Shown: positions 44,782 to 54,093, counted from the stretch's first letter. The stretch: DNA of 64,000 bases from Pseudaminobacter sp040049255 (GCF_040049255.1 NZ_JBDZDR010000004.1:186001-250000), one strand, 5' to 3'. The notes: a model not told the origin generated them from the letters alone. Numbers and translations: made by a program.

Positions 44782-46284
44782 ATGACAATCATTGACACCC
44801 GCACGCCAGAACCGAAACGCCTGATCCCCGGCGCCACCGGCGATTGGGAGGTCATCATTGGTTTGGAGGTGCACGCGCAGGTAACGTCAAACGCCAAGCT
44901 GTTCTCCGGCGCTTCGACCTCCTTCGGCGCGGCTCCCAATGCCAATGTCAGCCTCGTCGACGCGGCCATGCCCGGCATGCTGCCGGTCATCAACGAGGAG
45001 TGCGTCAAGCAGGCAATCCGCACCGGCCTCGGCCTCAAGGCCCAGATCAATCTCAAGTCCGTGTTCGACCGTAAGAACTATTTCTACCCGGACTTGCCGC
45101 AGGGCTATCAGATCTCGCAGTTCAAGCAGCCGATCGTCGGCGAGGGCACGGTCATCGTTTCCGTCGGCCCCGACAAGAAGGGCGAGTTCGAGGATATCGA
45201 AGTCGGCATCGAGCGCTTGCACCTGGAGCAGGACGCCGGCAAGTCCATGCACGACCAGCACCCGACCATGTCCTATGTCGATCTCAACCGCTCCGGCGTG
45301 GCGCTGATGGAGATCGTGTCGAAGCCCGACATGCGCTCGTCCGACGAGGCCAAGGCCTATCTCACCAAGCTCCGCACGATCCTGCGCTATCTCGGCACCT
45401 GCGACGGCAACATGGACGAGGGCTCCATGCGCGCCGACGTCAACGTCTCTGTGAGGCGCCCGGGCGAGCCTTTCGGCACGCGCTGCGAGATCAAGAACGT
45501 TAACTCCATCCGCTTCGTCGGCCAGGCCATCGAATATGAGGCGCGGCGCCAGATCGCGATACTCGAGGATGGCGGCTCGATCGAACAGGAAACCCGCCTG
45601 TTCGACCCCAACAAGGGCGAGACGCGCTCCATGCGCTCGAAGGAAGAGGCGCACGACTACCGCTACTTCCCCGATCCGGACCTGCTGCCGCTCGAGTTCA
45701 CCCAGGCCTATGTCGACGCCCTGGCGAAGGACCTGCCGGAACTGCCGGACGACAAGAAGCAGCGCCTGGTCGATGCGCTCGGCCTCTCGGCCTACGACGC
45801 TTCGATCCTGGTCTCGGAAAAGGCCATTGCCGACTATTTCGAGAAGGTAGCGGCCGGCCGCGACGGCAAGGCTGCCGCCAACTGGGTCATCAACGATCTG
45901 CTGGGCGCCTTGAACAAGGCCGGCAAGTCCATCGAAGACGCTCCGGTTTCGCCCGATCAGCTCGGTGCAATCATCGACCTGATCAAGGAAGGCACCATCT
46001 CCGGCAAGATCGCCAAGGACCTGTTTGAGATCGTCTGGAACGAGGGCGGAAATCCGCGCGAGCTGGTCGAGAGCCGCGGCATGAAGCAGGTCACCGACAC
46101 CGGCGCCATCGAGAAGGCTGTCGACGAGGTGATCGCAGCCAACCCGGACAAGGCCGAGCAGGCCCGCGCCAAGCCCAGCATGGCCGGCTGGTTCGTCGGC
46201 CAGGTCATGAAGGCCACCGGCGGCAAGGCCAATCCGCAGGCGGTCAACGACCTGGTCAAGGCCAAGCTCGAGATCGTCGAGTAG
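44782..46284 (+). CDS. gatB: Asp-tRNA(Asn)/Glu-tRNA(Gln) amidotransferase subunit B
   Basis: A 500-residue tRNA-binding subunit of GatCAB, which converts Glu-tRNA(Gln) to Gln-tRNA(Gln) (and Asp-tRNA(Asn) where needed). The conserved GLEVHAQV, Y-F-Y-P-D-L-P-Q-G-Y-Q-I-S-Q-F, LEQDAGKS, D-L-N-R-S-G-V-A-L and EIKNVNS segments and the C-terminal YqeY-like helical tail (VNDLVKAKLEIVE) are present. gatA and gatC are not in the window. The ATG at 44782 gives the standard length. A GNAT gene starts two bases after its stop. Confidence 0.97.
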   Translation: MTIIDTRTPEPKRLIPGATGDWEVIIGLEVHAQVTSNAKLFSGASTSFGAAPNANVSLVDAAMPGMLPVINEECVKQAIRTGLGLKAQINLKSVFDRKNYFYPDLPQGYQISQFKQPIVGEGTVIVSVGPDKKGEFEDIEVGIERLHLEQDAGKSMHDQHPTMSYVDLNRSGVALMEIVSKPDMRSSDEAKAYLTKLRTILRYLGTCDGNMDEGSMRADVNVSVRRPGEPFGTRCEIKNVNSIRFVGQAIEYEARRQIAILEDGGSIEQETRLFDPNKGETRSMRSKEEAHDYRYFPDPDLLPLEFTQAYVDALAKDLPELPDDKKQRLVDALGLSAYDASILVSEKAIADYFEKVAAGRDGKAAANWVINDLLGALNKAGKSIEDAPVSPDQLGAIIDLIKEGTISGKIAKDLFEIVWNEGGNPRELVESRGMKQVTDTGAIEKAVDEVIAANPDKAEQARAKPSMAGWFVGQVMKATGGKANPQAVNDLVKAKLEIVE

Positions 46285-46286
46285 CG

Positions 46287-46778
46287 ATGTTCGTCCGTTC
46301 TGCGAGCGAACGCGACCTGCCAGCCATTCGCGAGCTTCTGGTCGAGACGAGGCAGGCGACCTACGATGCGATCTACGGCGAGCACCAGATTGCCGAACTG
46401 ACCGACGATTGGCACTCGATCGCGTCGCTGAAGGCGCGGTTGAGCCGGCCGAACTCCGAGTTCGTGGTCGTCGACGACGGCGAGCGGCTTGGCGGCATGG
46501 CATTTGCCACCGCCACCGGCGACCAGACGGTCGTGGTGCTTCACCAGCTCTACGTGCACCCGGCGTGCCATGGGCGCGGCCTTGGCCGCCTCCTGCTCGA
46601 GGAAATCGAAGGCTGCTTTCCCGACGCATCCCGGATACGCGTCGAGGTCGAAGCGGCCAACGCGCCCGCACTGGCTTTCTACGAGGCGAACGGGTTTGTC
46701 CGCACTGGAACCGCCGAGATGTCGGGCCCGGGCGACTTTGACGTGCCGGCTGTGGTTCTCGAAAAGTTGCTTGCCTGA
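46287..46778 (+). CDS. GNAT family N-acetyltransferase
   Basis: A 163-residue acetyltransferase with the acetyl-CoA loop H-G-R-G-L-G-R-L-L-L and the C-terminal ANAPALAFYEANGFVRTG pattern. It starts two bases after the gatB stop, so it is translated from the gatB message. The acceptor is unknown. The position directly behind gatB and before a second GNAT is seen in rhizobia; a functional link with tRNA amidation is not established. Confidence 0.85.
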   Translation: MFVRSASERDLPAIRELLVETRQATYDAIYGEHQIAELTDDWHSIASLKARLSRPNSEFVVVDDGERLGGMAFATATGDQTVVVLHQLYVHPACHGRGLGRLLLEEIEGCFPDASRIRVEVEAANAPALAFYEANGFVRTGTAEMSGPGDFDVPAVVLEKLLA

Positions 46779-46801
46779 ACGAGAGCGTTGAGGAGCCTGC
46801 A

Positions 46802-47272
46802 ATGTCCGACCTGTCGAATCCGCTGACGATCCGGCCCGCGCGCCGCGAAGACGTCTCGGCAATGGTGGCGATGTTCGCCGCCGATGCGCTCGGCGGCCAT
46901 GGCGACACCACCGACACCGAAATGTTGCCCCTCTATCAAAGGGCGTTCGACAGGATCGCTGCGAGCCCGAATGACGAGCTTTATGTCGCCGAACTGGACG
47001 GCGAGGTTGTGGGCACGTTCCAGACGACGCTGATCGTGAGCATGCCCGGGCGCGGCGCGGCCACCTTGCGAATCGAAGCGGTGCAGACGCGGCAGGACAT
47101 GCGTGGGCGGGGCATAGGCGCCAGCATGATCAAGTATGCGATAGCGCGGGGCGCGGCCGCCGGCGTGCGCACGGTTTACCTCACCTCGAACCTCAAGCGC
47201 ACCGATGCCCACCGCTTTTACGCGCGGCTGGGCTTCGAACAGAGCCATGCCGGCTTCAAGCTGAAGCTTTAG
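46802..47272 (+). CDS. GNAT family N-acetyltransferase
   Basis: A 156-residue acetyltransferase: RRGIGA-type loop (Q-D-M-R-G-R-G-I-G-A-S-M-I) and AHRFYARLGFEQSHAGFKLKL at the C-terminus. Unlike the neighbour upstream it resembles the sub-family of small environmental-compound or amino-acid acetylases (GNAT 'aminoalkylphosphonic'-like), but specificity cannot be read. Ribosome site GAGGAG precedes the ATG. It is the third and last gene of the gatB transcript. Confidence 0.85.
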   Translation: MSDLSNPLTIRPARREDVSAMVAMFAADALGGHGDTTDTEMLPLYQRAFDRIAASPNDELYVAELDGEVVGTFQTTLIVSMPGRGAATLRIEAVQTRQDMRGRGIGASMIKYAIARGAAAGVRTVYLTSNLKRTDAHRFYARLGFEQSHAGFKLKL

Positions 47273-47385
47273 CCGTCCGACTTCCCGGTCAAACGCGGTG
47301 ATAGCCGCGTTAACCCTTGCCATTAGGCCCCGCGGGAGCCATAAGGCATCCAGTTGATCGACGCGCTTCGGCCGCGAGGAATCCG

Positions 47386-47784
47386 ATGAAGAAGTTCTTG
47401 CTGCAGTTTTTTACCTGGTGGAATGGGCAGACGCTCGGAACCCGTTTCCACACCTGGCGTAACGGCACCGAAGTGGGCCGCGACGAGTGGGGCAACATCT
47501 ATTACGAGGGCGGCACCGATTCGGAAGGCCGTACTCGCCGCTGGGTCATCTACAAGGACATCGCCGAGGCTTCCAAGATCCCGGCCGGCTGGCATGGCTG
47601 GATGCATCATCGCGTCGACACGCCTCCCTCGAAGGAAAATTACCAGCCGCGCCCGTGGCAGAAGCCGCACCAGTCCAACCTGACCGGCACGGCAGCCGCC
47701 TACCGGCCGAAGGGCTCGGTTCTGGGCACCGGCCATCGCCCCGTGGTTACCGGCGACTACGACGCCTGGACGCCCGGCGCGTGA
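47386..47784 (+). CDS. NDUFA12-like complex I accessory subunit
   Basis: A 132-residue homologue of mitochondrial NDUFA12 (17.2-kDa subunit), one of the few accessory complex I subunits kept in alphaproteobacteria. The family segments FTWWNGQTLGTRFHT, GRDEWGNIYYEG, RRWVIYKD and PAGWHGWMHHRVDTPPS are present. It binds the matrix/cytoplasmic arm of NADH:ubiquinone oxidoreductase. Start at 47386 with GAGGAA. The nuo operon is not here. It precedes a DUF2155 gene. Confidence 0.93.
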   Translation: MKKFLLQFFTWWNGQTLGTRFHTWRNGTEVGRDEWGNIYYEGGTDSEGRTRRWVIYKDIAEASKIPAGWHGWMHHRVDTPPSKENYQPRPWQKPHQSNLTGTAAAYRPKGSVLGTGHRPVVTGDYDAWTPGA

Positions 47785-47854
47785 GCGTCGCGCCGGCAAA
47801 GAATGTTTTCTCGCCACATTTTGCGGCTAACCACTTGATGATTGATGGGGCGAC

Positions 47855-48346
47855 ATGCTTGACCGCCCTTCGGTGGTCAGGCGCAATTTCCGGTATTTTC
47901 AGATGACGGTTTTCGGTCGGATTTCGCTGGGCAAACGGGTGGCAACCGTCTGGGCGGCATCGGCCGTGGCCATTGCCGCGCTGATCTCGCCGGCGGCTGC
48001 AGAGCGCACCAGCAGCCCGGTGGCCGAATTTGCCGGCATCGACAAGATCACCGGCCGCATCATCACATTCGACGTCTATATCGATGAGACCGTGCAGTTC
48101 GGCGCGCTGCAGGTCACTCCGCGCGTGTGCTATGCGCGCGCGGACGGCGAGGAGCCCCGCACCGATTCCTTCGTCGAGGTCGACGAGATCACGCTGGACC
48201 GGAAAATCCGTCGCATTTTCACAGGCTGGATGTTTGCCGAAAGCCCGGGCCTCAACGCGGTCGAGCACGCGATCTATGACGTGTGGCTGAAGGGCTGCAA
48301 GGCGAAGTCCGACGTGCCGGCCCCGGAAGCTTCGAAGAGCAACTGA
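47855..48346 (+). CDS. DUF2155 exported protein
   Basis: A 163-residue protein with signal sequence (SAVAIAALISPAAAE) and the DUF2155 domain: AEFAGIDKITGRIITFDVYIDETVQFGALQV, a Cys in PRVCYAR and one in LKGCKAK that should form a disulfide, and RIFTGWMFAESPGLNAVEHAIYDVWL. Function unknown; the domain is nearly restricted to alphaproteobacteria and is often beside NDUFA12 and aat. The start could also be the in-frame ATG at 47903, giving a cleaner signal peptide. Confidence 0.85.
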   Translation: MLDRPSVVRRNFRYFQMTVFGRISLGKRVATVWAASAVAIAALISPAAAERTSSPVAEFAGIDKITGRIITFDVYIDETVQFGALQVTPRVCYARADGEEPRTDSFVEVDEITLDRKIRRIFTGWMFAESPGLNAVEHAIYDVWLKGCKAKSDVPAPEASKSN

Positions 48347-48417
48347 CGCGGGTCGCACGTTCCAAGCGTGCACGCCGCCCAGCCGCCCCAGGAGGCCCAC
48401 AGAACACTACGGCGCGC

Positions 48418-49035
48418 TCAGGGATAGAAGGTGGCCTCGCCACGCAACGCCGCTTCCAGAAGCTTCTCATAGGTCCCGCGCGGCACGTCTATAGCGCCGA
48501 AGCGCTTTAGGTGCTCGGTGGTGAACTGCGTGTCCAGCAGAGCAAAGCCCCGCTCGTTAAGCCTCTCGACCAGCCGCACCAGGCACGCCTTCGATGAGTC
48601 CGTCACCTTCGAGAACATGCTTTCGCCGAAGAAGACGCGGCCCAGGCTGACGCCGTAAAGCCCGCCCACCAGTTCGCCATCGCGCCAGGCCTCCACCGAA
48701 TGGCAATGGCCGCGCTCGAAGAGGGCGATATAGGCCTCCCGGATAGGCGCATTGATCCAGGTGGTCTCGCGTTCGGCGCGCTCTTCCGCGCAGCCGTCGA
48801 TCACGCCGGCAAAATCCGTATCGATACGGATATCGAACCGGTTCTGGCGTATCGTCTTGCGCAGGCTTTTCGGCACATGGAAAGTGTCGAGGGGAATGAT
48901 GCCCCGCATCTCGGGGCGCACCCAGAACACTTCCGGGTCGGTGGCGCTTTCTGCCATGGGGAATACGCCAGACGCATAGGCCTTCAGCAACAGATCGGGC
49001 GGTATGCGATAGCCGGGCGCGTAGGGACGGGTCAT
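48418..49035 (-). CDS. aat: Leucyl/phenylalanyl-tRNA-protein transferase
   Basis: A 205-residue N-end-rule enzyme that adds Leu or Phe to N-terminal Arg/Lys of proteins so that ClpAPS degrades them. Family segments GYRIPPDLLLKAYASGVFPMAE, WVRPEMRGIIPLDTFHVPKSL, WINAPIREAYIALFERGHCHSVE and GGLYGVSLGRVFFGESMF are all intact. It is convergent with DUF2155. The C-terminal RGEATFYP ends 72 bases from it. Start context GAGG before ATG. Confidence 0.95.
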   Translation of the reverse strand: MTRPYAPGYRIPPDLLLKAYASGVFPMAESATDPEVFWVRPEMRGIIPLDTFHVPKSLRKTIRQNRFDIRIDTDFAGVIDGCAEERAERETTWINAPIREAYIALFERGHCHSVEAWRDGELVGGLYGVSLGRVFFGESMFSKVTDSSKACLVRLVERLNERGFALLDTQFTTEHLKRFGAIDVPRGTYEKLLEAALRGEATFYP

Positions 49036-49150
49036 GGCCGTACCTCCAAACCGACAACGCCCGCCCTGCGGGCGCTGTCTTGTTGTACGGGCCCATCGGT
49101 CCTGTTCATGTTCCGTATCCGAAACATTTTCGGTTCAGGCCGATTATACG

Positions 49151-50494
49151 CTATTCCGTGGCCGCGAGGTGTTTTTCCAGCCAGTGAATGTCGTAGTCGC
49201 CGTTGGCGATGTCGATATTGCCGACCAGGTCGCGGAACAGCGGCAGCGTGGTGTTGATGCCGTCCACCACGAACTCGTCCAGCGCGCGGCGCAGGCGCAT
49301 CATGCATTCCACGCGGTTGCGGCCGTGTACGATCAGCTTGCCGATCAGGCTGTCGTAGTAGGGCGGGATGCGGTAGCCGGAGTAGACGCCGGAATCGACG
49401 CGCACGCCAAGGCCGCCCGGGGTGTGGAAGTGCGTGATCGTGCCGGGCGACGGCGCGAAGGTGCGCGGGTCTTCGGCGTTGATGCGGCACTCGATGGCAT
49501 GGCCCTGGAAGCGGATGTCCTCCTGCCTCACCGACAGCCCGCCGCCGGAAGCGACGCGAATCTGCTCGTGTACCAGGTCAATGCCCGTGATCGCCTCGGT
49601 CACCGGGTGCTCCACTTGAAGGCGCGTGTTCATCTCGATGAAGTAGAACTCGCCGTTCTCGTAGAGGAACTCGACGGTGCCCGCGCCCGAATAGCCGAGG
49701 TCGGCCACGGCATTCGCGCAGATCGCGCCGATGCGCGCGCGCTCCTCTTCGTTCAGAGCAGGGGAGTTCGCCTCTTCCCAGACCTTCTGGTGGCGGCGCT
49801 GCAGCGAGCAGTCGCGCTCGCCCAGGTGGATGCCCTTGCCGGCGCCGTCGCCAAATACCTGGATTTCGATGTGGCGCGGCTTTTCGAGGTATTTCTCGAT
49901 GTAGACGGCATCGTCGCCGAAGGCCGCACCAGCTTCGGAACGGGCCGTATGCAGGGCAGCAACCAGATCGTCCTCGCTGCGCGCCACCTTCATGCCGCGG
50001 CCGCCGCCGCCGGCCGAAGCCTTGATGATGACCGGATAGCCGATCTCGGCGGCAACGCGCTTGGCTTCGTTCTCGTCCGTGATCGCGCCTTCAGAGCCCG
50101 GCACAACCGGAATGCCGAGGCGCTTGGCTGTGCGCTTGGCTTCGATCTTGTCGCCCATGGTGCGGATGTGGTCGCCCGAGGGGCCGATGAAGGTGATATT
50201 GTGGGCTGCCAGTATGTCGGAGAACTTGGCATTCTCCGCCAGGAAGCCGTAGCCCGGATGCACGGCGTCGGCGCCAGTTATCTCGCAGGCCGCCACGATC
50301 TGGTGGATGTTGAGGTAGCTGTCGCGCGAGGGCGGCGGGCCGATGCAGACGGCCTCGTCGGCAAGGCGCACGTGCATCGCGTCGGAATCGGCAGTCGAAT
50401 GCACGACCACGGTCTTTATGCCCAGTTCCTTGGCTGCGCGCAGGATCCGGAGGGCGATTTCGCCTCGGTTGGCGATAAGTATTTTCTGGAACAT
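49151..50494 (-). CDS. accC: Acetyl-CoA carboxylase biotin carboxylase subunit
   Basis: A 447-residue ATP-grasp enzyme carboxylating the biotin of AccB. MFQKILIANRGEIALRI, HPGYGFLAENA, KASAGGGGRGMK, EMNTRLQVEHPVTE and the C-terminal dimer segments are all present. The start at 50494 gives the standard length; an 18-residue extension upstream belongs to the intergenic overlap. Eight bases separate it from accB, upstream on the same strand, so accB-accC form the usual pair, with aroQ and dsbA further upstream. Confidence 0.96.
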   Translation of the reverse strand: MFQKILIANRGEIALRILRAAKELGIKTVVVHSTADSDAMHVRLADEAVCIGPPPSRDSYLNIHQIVAACEITGADAVHPGYGFLAENAKFSDILAAHNITFIGPSGDHIRTMGDKIEAKRTAKRLGIPVVPGSEGAITDENEAKRVAAEIGYPVIIKASAGGGGRGMKVARSEDDLVAALHTARSEAGAAFGDDAVYIEKYLEKPRHIEIQVFGDGAGKGIHLGERDCSLQRRHQKVWEEANSPALNEEERARIGAICANAVADLGYSGAGTVEFLYENGEFYFIEMNTRLQVEHPVTEAITGIDLVHEQIRVASGGGLSVRQEDIRFQGHAIECRINAEDPRTFAPSPGTITHFHTPGGLGVRVDSGVYSGYRIPPYYDSLIGKLIVHGRNRVECMMRLRRALDEFVVDGINTTLPLFRDLVGNIDIANGDYDIHWLEKHLAATE

Positions 50495-50501
50495 CCTGGA
50501 C

Positions 50502-50978
50502 CTATTCGATGACCACCAGCGGCATACCGTATTCCACCGGCTGGCCATCCTCCACCATGATCGCCTTCACGGTGCCTGAGCGCGGCGAGGGGATCTGGTT
50601 CATCGTCTTCATCGCTTCGATGATCAGCAGCGTCTGGCCTTCCTTCACCGTCTGGCCGATCTCGATGAACGCCGCGGCGCCCGGAGCCGGTGCCAGGTAG
50701 GCAGTGCCGACCATGGGCGAGGGCACGGCGTTCTTGGACAGGTCGGCAGCCGGGGCAGGTGCGGCAGCCGGGCCTGCAATCTGCGGTGCAGCGGCCGGGG
50801 CAGGCAGCGCAGCAACGGGAGCCGGGGCAGCAATGGCATGCACCGCCGGCGCGTGGCGCGACACACGCAGCTTCAGGTCGCCGAGCTCAACCTCGATCTC
50901 GGTCAGATTGGTGTCGTTCAGGATGCCCGCAAGGTCGCGGATCAGTTGCTGGTCAACACCGGTCTTTTTTATCGACAT
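50502..50978 (-). CDS. accB: Acetyl-CoA carboxylase biotin carboxyl carrier protein
   Basis: A 158-residue carrier: N-terminal helical domain (1-40), an Ala/Pro linker (about 44-80), and the biotinyl domain with K124 in EAMKTMN as the biotin site. It carries carboxyl groups between AccC and AccAD in malonyl-CoA synthesis. The thumb loop typical of E. coli AccB is present as the segment before the motif. Directly upstream of accC. Confidence 0.96.
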   Translation of the reverse strand: MSIKKTGVDQQLIRDLAGILNDTNLTEIEVELGDLKLRVSRHAPAVHAIAAPAPVAALPAPAAAPQIAGPAAAPAPAADLSKNAVPSPMVGTAYLAPAPGAAAFIEIGQTVKEGQTLLIIEAMKTMNQIPSPRSGTVKAIMVEDGQPVEYGMPLVVIE

Positions 50979-51007
50979 ATTTGAGCCTTTTCTTCTTGTC
51001 CGGCCGC

Positions 51008-51439
51008 TCAGATGCGAGCAGCGAGCGCCTGCAGCGCCAGTGTGTAGCCAAGTGGGCCGAAGCCGCAGATCATCCCGACCGCGACTGGCGCGACCATGGA
51101 GACGTGGCGGAACGGCTCACGCGCATGGATGTTTGAAAGATGCACTTCCGCCACCGGCAGCGAAACCGCGCGGATGGCGTCGTGAATGGCGATGGATGTG
51201 TGGGTATAGGCGCCGGCATTGATGACGATGCCCGCAGCCTTGTCGCCGGCTTCCTGGATCCAGTCGACCAGGTCGCCCTCATGGTTGGACTGGCGGAACT
51301 CGATGGCGAGCCCCAGCGCCGCTCCTGCCTTGCGGCAGTCGTCCTCTATGCCGGACAGGGTCGTTCCGCCATAGATCCCGGGTTCGCGCTTGCCCAGCGC
51401 GTTGAGATTTGGGCCGTTCAAAACGTAGACCGTTTTCAA
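51008..51439 (-). CDS. aroQ: 3-dehydroquinate dehydratase, type II
   Basis: A 143-residue dodecameric enzyme of the shikimate pathway. VYVLNGPNLNALGKREPGIYG carries the catalytic Tyr (Y23) and flexible lid Arg; FRQSNHEGDLVDWI, INAGAYTHTSIAIHDAI and VHLSNIHAREPFRH are the other active-site segments with His and Arg. The start is TTG at 51439 (no in-frame ATG is suitable) behind AAAGG. It lies 29 bases upstream of accB on the same strand, so the three are probably cotranscribed. Confidence 0.93.
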   Translation of the reverse strand: MKTVYVLNGPNLNALGKREPGIYGGTTLSGIEDDCRKAGAALGLAIEFRQSNHEGDLVDWIQEAGDKAAGIVINAGAYTHTSIAIHDAIRAVSLPVAEVHLSNIHAREPFRHVSMVAPVAVGMICGFGPLGYTLALQALAARI

Positions 51440-51510
51440 TGTAAGGACCTTTCTCCGCGCCAGTCGCCAACCGGCACGCCGCAATCTCTATAATTGTCTT
51501 AAACGTCTGC

Positions 51511-51554
51511 GAAAAGAGCGCAGCGGCTTTCTTGTCCACAAGCGCGCTCTTTTC
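51511..51554 (-). terminator. Inverted repeat after dsbA
   Basis: GAAAAGAGCGC (51511-51521) and GCGCTCTTTTC (51544-51554) form an 11-pair stem with a 22-base loop; read on the minus strand the second arm has TCTTTTC. It would partly end the dsbA transcript before aroQ. Confidence 0.5.
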
Positions 51555-51583
51555 CCGGCCGCAATACTCTGCAAGAGCTCAAA

Positions 51584-52399
51584 TCAGCAGCCCGCGTCAA
51601 GGCAGGCTTTGGCCTCGTTGATCTTTTCGGACAGCGCGTCCTTGCCCAGCGCGCCGAACACCACCTCGTTGCCGACCACATAGGACGGCGTTCCGCTGAT
51701 CGAAAGCTTGTTGGCAAGATCGTAGGTGTTGGCAAACGCCTCCATGATCGCCGGGTTCTTCATCTCTTCGCGCAGCTTTGCTTCGTCTACGCCCAGCGCC
51801 GTCGCGACCTTGATGGCTGCGGCTTCGTCTGCGCGCCCCTTGCCGCCAAGGAGCTGGTTGTGGAACTCGCCGTATTTTTCAGGCGCCAGCGTGCGGAACG
51901 CCATTGAAACCACATGCGCCTTTTGCGAATCGGCGCCGAGGATCGGGAATTCCTTCAGCACGAAGCGAAGTTCCGGGTCGGCGGCGGTCAGGGCCAGCAT
52001 GTCCTGCTGGGCGCGCTTGCAGTAGCCGCAATTATAGTCATAGAACTCGACGATGGTGACTTTGCCGTTGGGATTTCCGACGACGCCGTCATAGGCCGAG
52101 TTGAATATCTCCGACTTGGCGTCCTTGATCACCGCCTGATGGGCGACGCGCTGCTTTTCCTGCTGCTTTTCTTCCAGCGCCTGCTGGACGTCGTACATGA
52201 TTTCGGGGTTCTCGAGCAGATATTCCCGCACGATGGTCTCGACGTCCTTGCGGGTGAGCTGGCCTGCTGCGTTGTCCTTGCTTATCTGCGCTACCGTGAC
52301 CGGATCGACTGCCGGCGAGCGCCCCGCCACGAAGCCAGCGGCAAGCACCGCAAGAGCCATTGCGGCGCCGCCCGCACCCAACAGAATTGCCTTGTTCAT
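51584..52399 (-). CDS. DsbA-family thiol-disulfide oxidoreductase
   Basis: A 271-residue exported thioredoxin-fold protein: signal/anchor at about 4-25, a helical N-terminal extension (about 45-95) like ScsC/BdbD-type proteins, then the active site CGYC (124-127) and cis-Pro in ISGTPSYV. It introduces or isomerises disulfides in envelope proteins. The extended N-terminal helices suggest an oligomerising DsbA/ScsC relative rather than plain DsbA. It lies upstream of aroQ-accB-accC on the same strand, separated by a hairpin. Confidence 0.88.
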   Translation of the reverse strand: MNKAILLGAGGAAMALAVLAAGFVAGRSPAVDPVTVAQISKDNAAGQLTRKDVETIVREYLLENPEIMYDVQQALEEKQQEKQRVAHQAVIKDAKSEIFNSAYDGVVGNPNGKVTIVEFYDYNCGYCKRAQQDMLALTAADPELRFVLKEFPILGADSQKAHVVSMAFRTLAPEKYGEFHNQLLGGKGRADEAAAIKVATALGVDEAKLREEMKNPAIMEAFANTYDLANKLSISGTPSYVVGNEVVFGALGKDALSEKINEAKACLDAGC

Positions 52400-52556
52400 C
52401 CTAAAACCTGTCCTTGCCTGAATTCAGCTGTTGCCGGGTGATGTGGGCGCGCAATTTTCGCCGAGTCAGCACTCCATAGCAGGAGTTTGGTCTCCAAGAG
52501 GCAAAATCCAGCCTCTGGTGGCAAAAAATGCCGTGATGGAGCCCGTGCGTGCCCGC

Positions 52557-53954
52557 CTATTTCTTCTTGCCCGGTTGCTTGTAGTTGATGATGTCCTGCG
52601 CGCGTACCCAGCCCGGCGAGCCGGGCTTGAACTTTTGCTGCGCGCGGGCAGCGAAAATCTTCGCTTCCTGGTAGGCCCCGCTGTAGTAGTGTCCCTCGGC
52701 CGTTGCCAGTTCGGCTTCGGCGATGTCGCCAAGCTGGCCGTAGGCCTGTGCCAGGTAGCGATAGGCCGTCGCGTTCTCGCGGTCGCGGTCCAGTCCGCTG
52801 CGGATTTGCGTAACCGCCTTTTTCAGCGCGTCCGGCTTGCCTATCGCCAGCAGCGCCTGTCCGTAGGACACCGGGAGGACGCCGGACTTGACCGGATCGA
52901 GGCGCACTGCCGTGGCATAGGCTTCAGCCGCCTGCGCCGGCTGGTTTGCTTTCATCAGCACATCGCCGCGCAATTCGTGGAAATAGGGGTTCTTGGGCTG
53001 CTGCTTGACCAGCCCGTCGACCTTGGCCAGAGCCGAGCGGGGATTGCCGTGGAGGTGCGTGACCATGGCGTCCGCATATAGTGCGGCCAGCCCGCGTGGA
53101 TTGTTGCGGAAGAGGCGCGAAGCTCCTGCCTGTCCGTCGGTGTAGACCGCGATCTTGGCGCGCATCATGTCGTGGCGCAGCTGCAACTCGGGCGAGTCCT
53201 TGCGCTCGTAGTTAGGGCTGCTGGCGGCCAGCTGCTGCAGATTGGAAATGCGGTCCTGAGGGGTCGGGTGGCTGATCTGGTAAGGGTCCACCCGCGCGCC
53301 GGACAGAGACAGCGCGCTCTGGAACCGCTTGAACGTGGTCAGCATGCCCTTGGCCGACTGGCCTGTCGCCTCCAGATAGGTGATCGCGGAACGGTCCGCC
53401 GTGGTTTCCTCGGTGCGCTGGTAGCCAAGCAGGCTGCGCCGCGCCATTTCGCCGCCGCCAATGGCGATGCCGCCGCCGGCCTGCGCCAGTTCGTTGCTGT
53501 TGGTCGCAGCGCCTGCCACGATCGCGCCGGCGCCCAGAAGCGTGGAGACGATCGCCATGGTCTGCGCCCGCGCCAGCTGGTCGCGAAGCCTTTCCTGGTG
53601 GCCGCCGGCGATATGCCCGGCCTCGTGCGCGATGACGCCGATGATCTCGTTGGGCGTTTCAGATTGCAGCAAGGCGCCGGTGTTGATGAACATGCGCCGC
53701 CCCAGCACGAAAGCATTGAAGCTGCGGTCATTGACGAGGATGATATCCACGCCGGACTTGAGGCCGGCCGCCTTGAGGATCGGCCTTGCATAGTCGCGCA
53801 CCAGCGCCTCGATCTCAGCGTCGCGCACGATGGCAAGTCCGCTCTGTGCGAATGCGCTTGCGGAAGCCGACAGCGTCAGCGCAGCAGCCAGCGAAGCCGC
53901 GGCAAAAGGCCGGGCGACTTTTGAAACGAGCGCGGAGAAAAATGGTGTCTGCAT
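52557..53954 (-). CDS. M48-family metalloprotease with TPR repeats (BepA/YfgC-like)
   Basis: A 465-residue periplasmic protease: signal peptide at 1-36, zinc motif HEAGH at 110-114 with Glu in EETTADRSA as third ligand, then TPR-like helices in the C-terminal half (NPYFHELRGDVLMKANQPAQAAEAYATAV, YRYLAQAYGQLGDIAEAELATAE). The architecture matches BepA, which oversees outer-membrane protein and LPS-assembly factors. ATG at 53954 is used; a GTG four codons earlier is an alternative. Stop-side tail GKKK is basic. The 157 bases to dsbA hold no gene. Confidence 0.88.
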   Translation of the reverse strand: MQTPFFSALVSKVARPFAAASLAAALTLSASASAFAQSGLAIVRDAEIEALVRDYARPILKAAGLKSGVDIILVNDRSFNAFVLGRRMFINTGALLQSETPNEIIGVIAHEAGHIAGGHQERLRDQLARAQTMAIVSTLLGAGAIVAGAATNSNELAQAGGGIAIGGGEMARRSLLGYQRTEETTADRSAITYLEATGQSAKGMLTTFKRFQSALSLSGARVDPYQISHPTPQDRISNLQQLAASSPNYERKDSPELQLRHDMMRAKIAVYTDGQAGASRLFRNNPRGLAALYADAMVTHLHGNPRSALAKVDGLVKQQPKNPYFHELRGDVLMKANQPAQAAEAYATAVRLDPVKSGVLPVSYGQALLAIGKPDALKKAVTQIRSGLDRDRENATAYRYLAQAYGQLGDIAEAELATAEGHYYSGAYQEAKIFAARAQQKFKPGSPGWVRAQDIINYKQPGKKK

Positions 53955-54093
53955 AGTGAAAACCACTGGTAGACGAGCAAAGGCAAGATGAAAAGCTCGG
54001 TAACAAAACTTGGTGAACTTGTGATGCCGACATCATTCGGGCATTTGTGCGGCATCATGTGCGGGGGAGTGGCAAGAGTGACAAGGACAAGAG

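Noticed and set aside
44887..46917. 676-codon minus-strand frame opposite gatB and the GNAT gene
   Set aside because: Mirror of gatB; low-complexity Arg/Leu/Val/Asp-rich composition.
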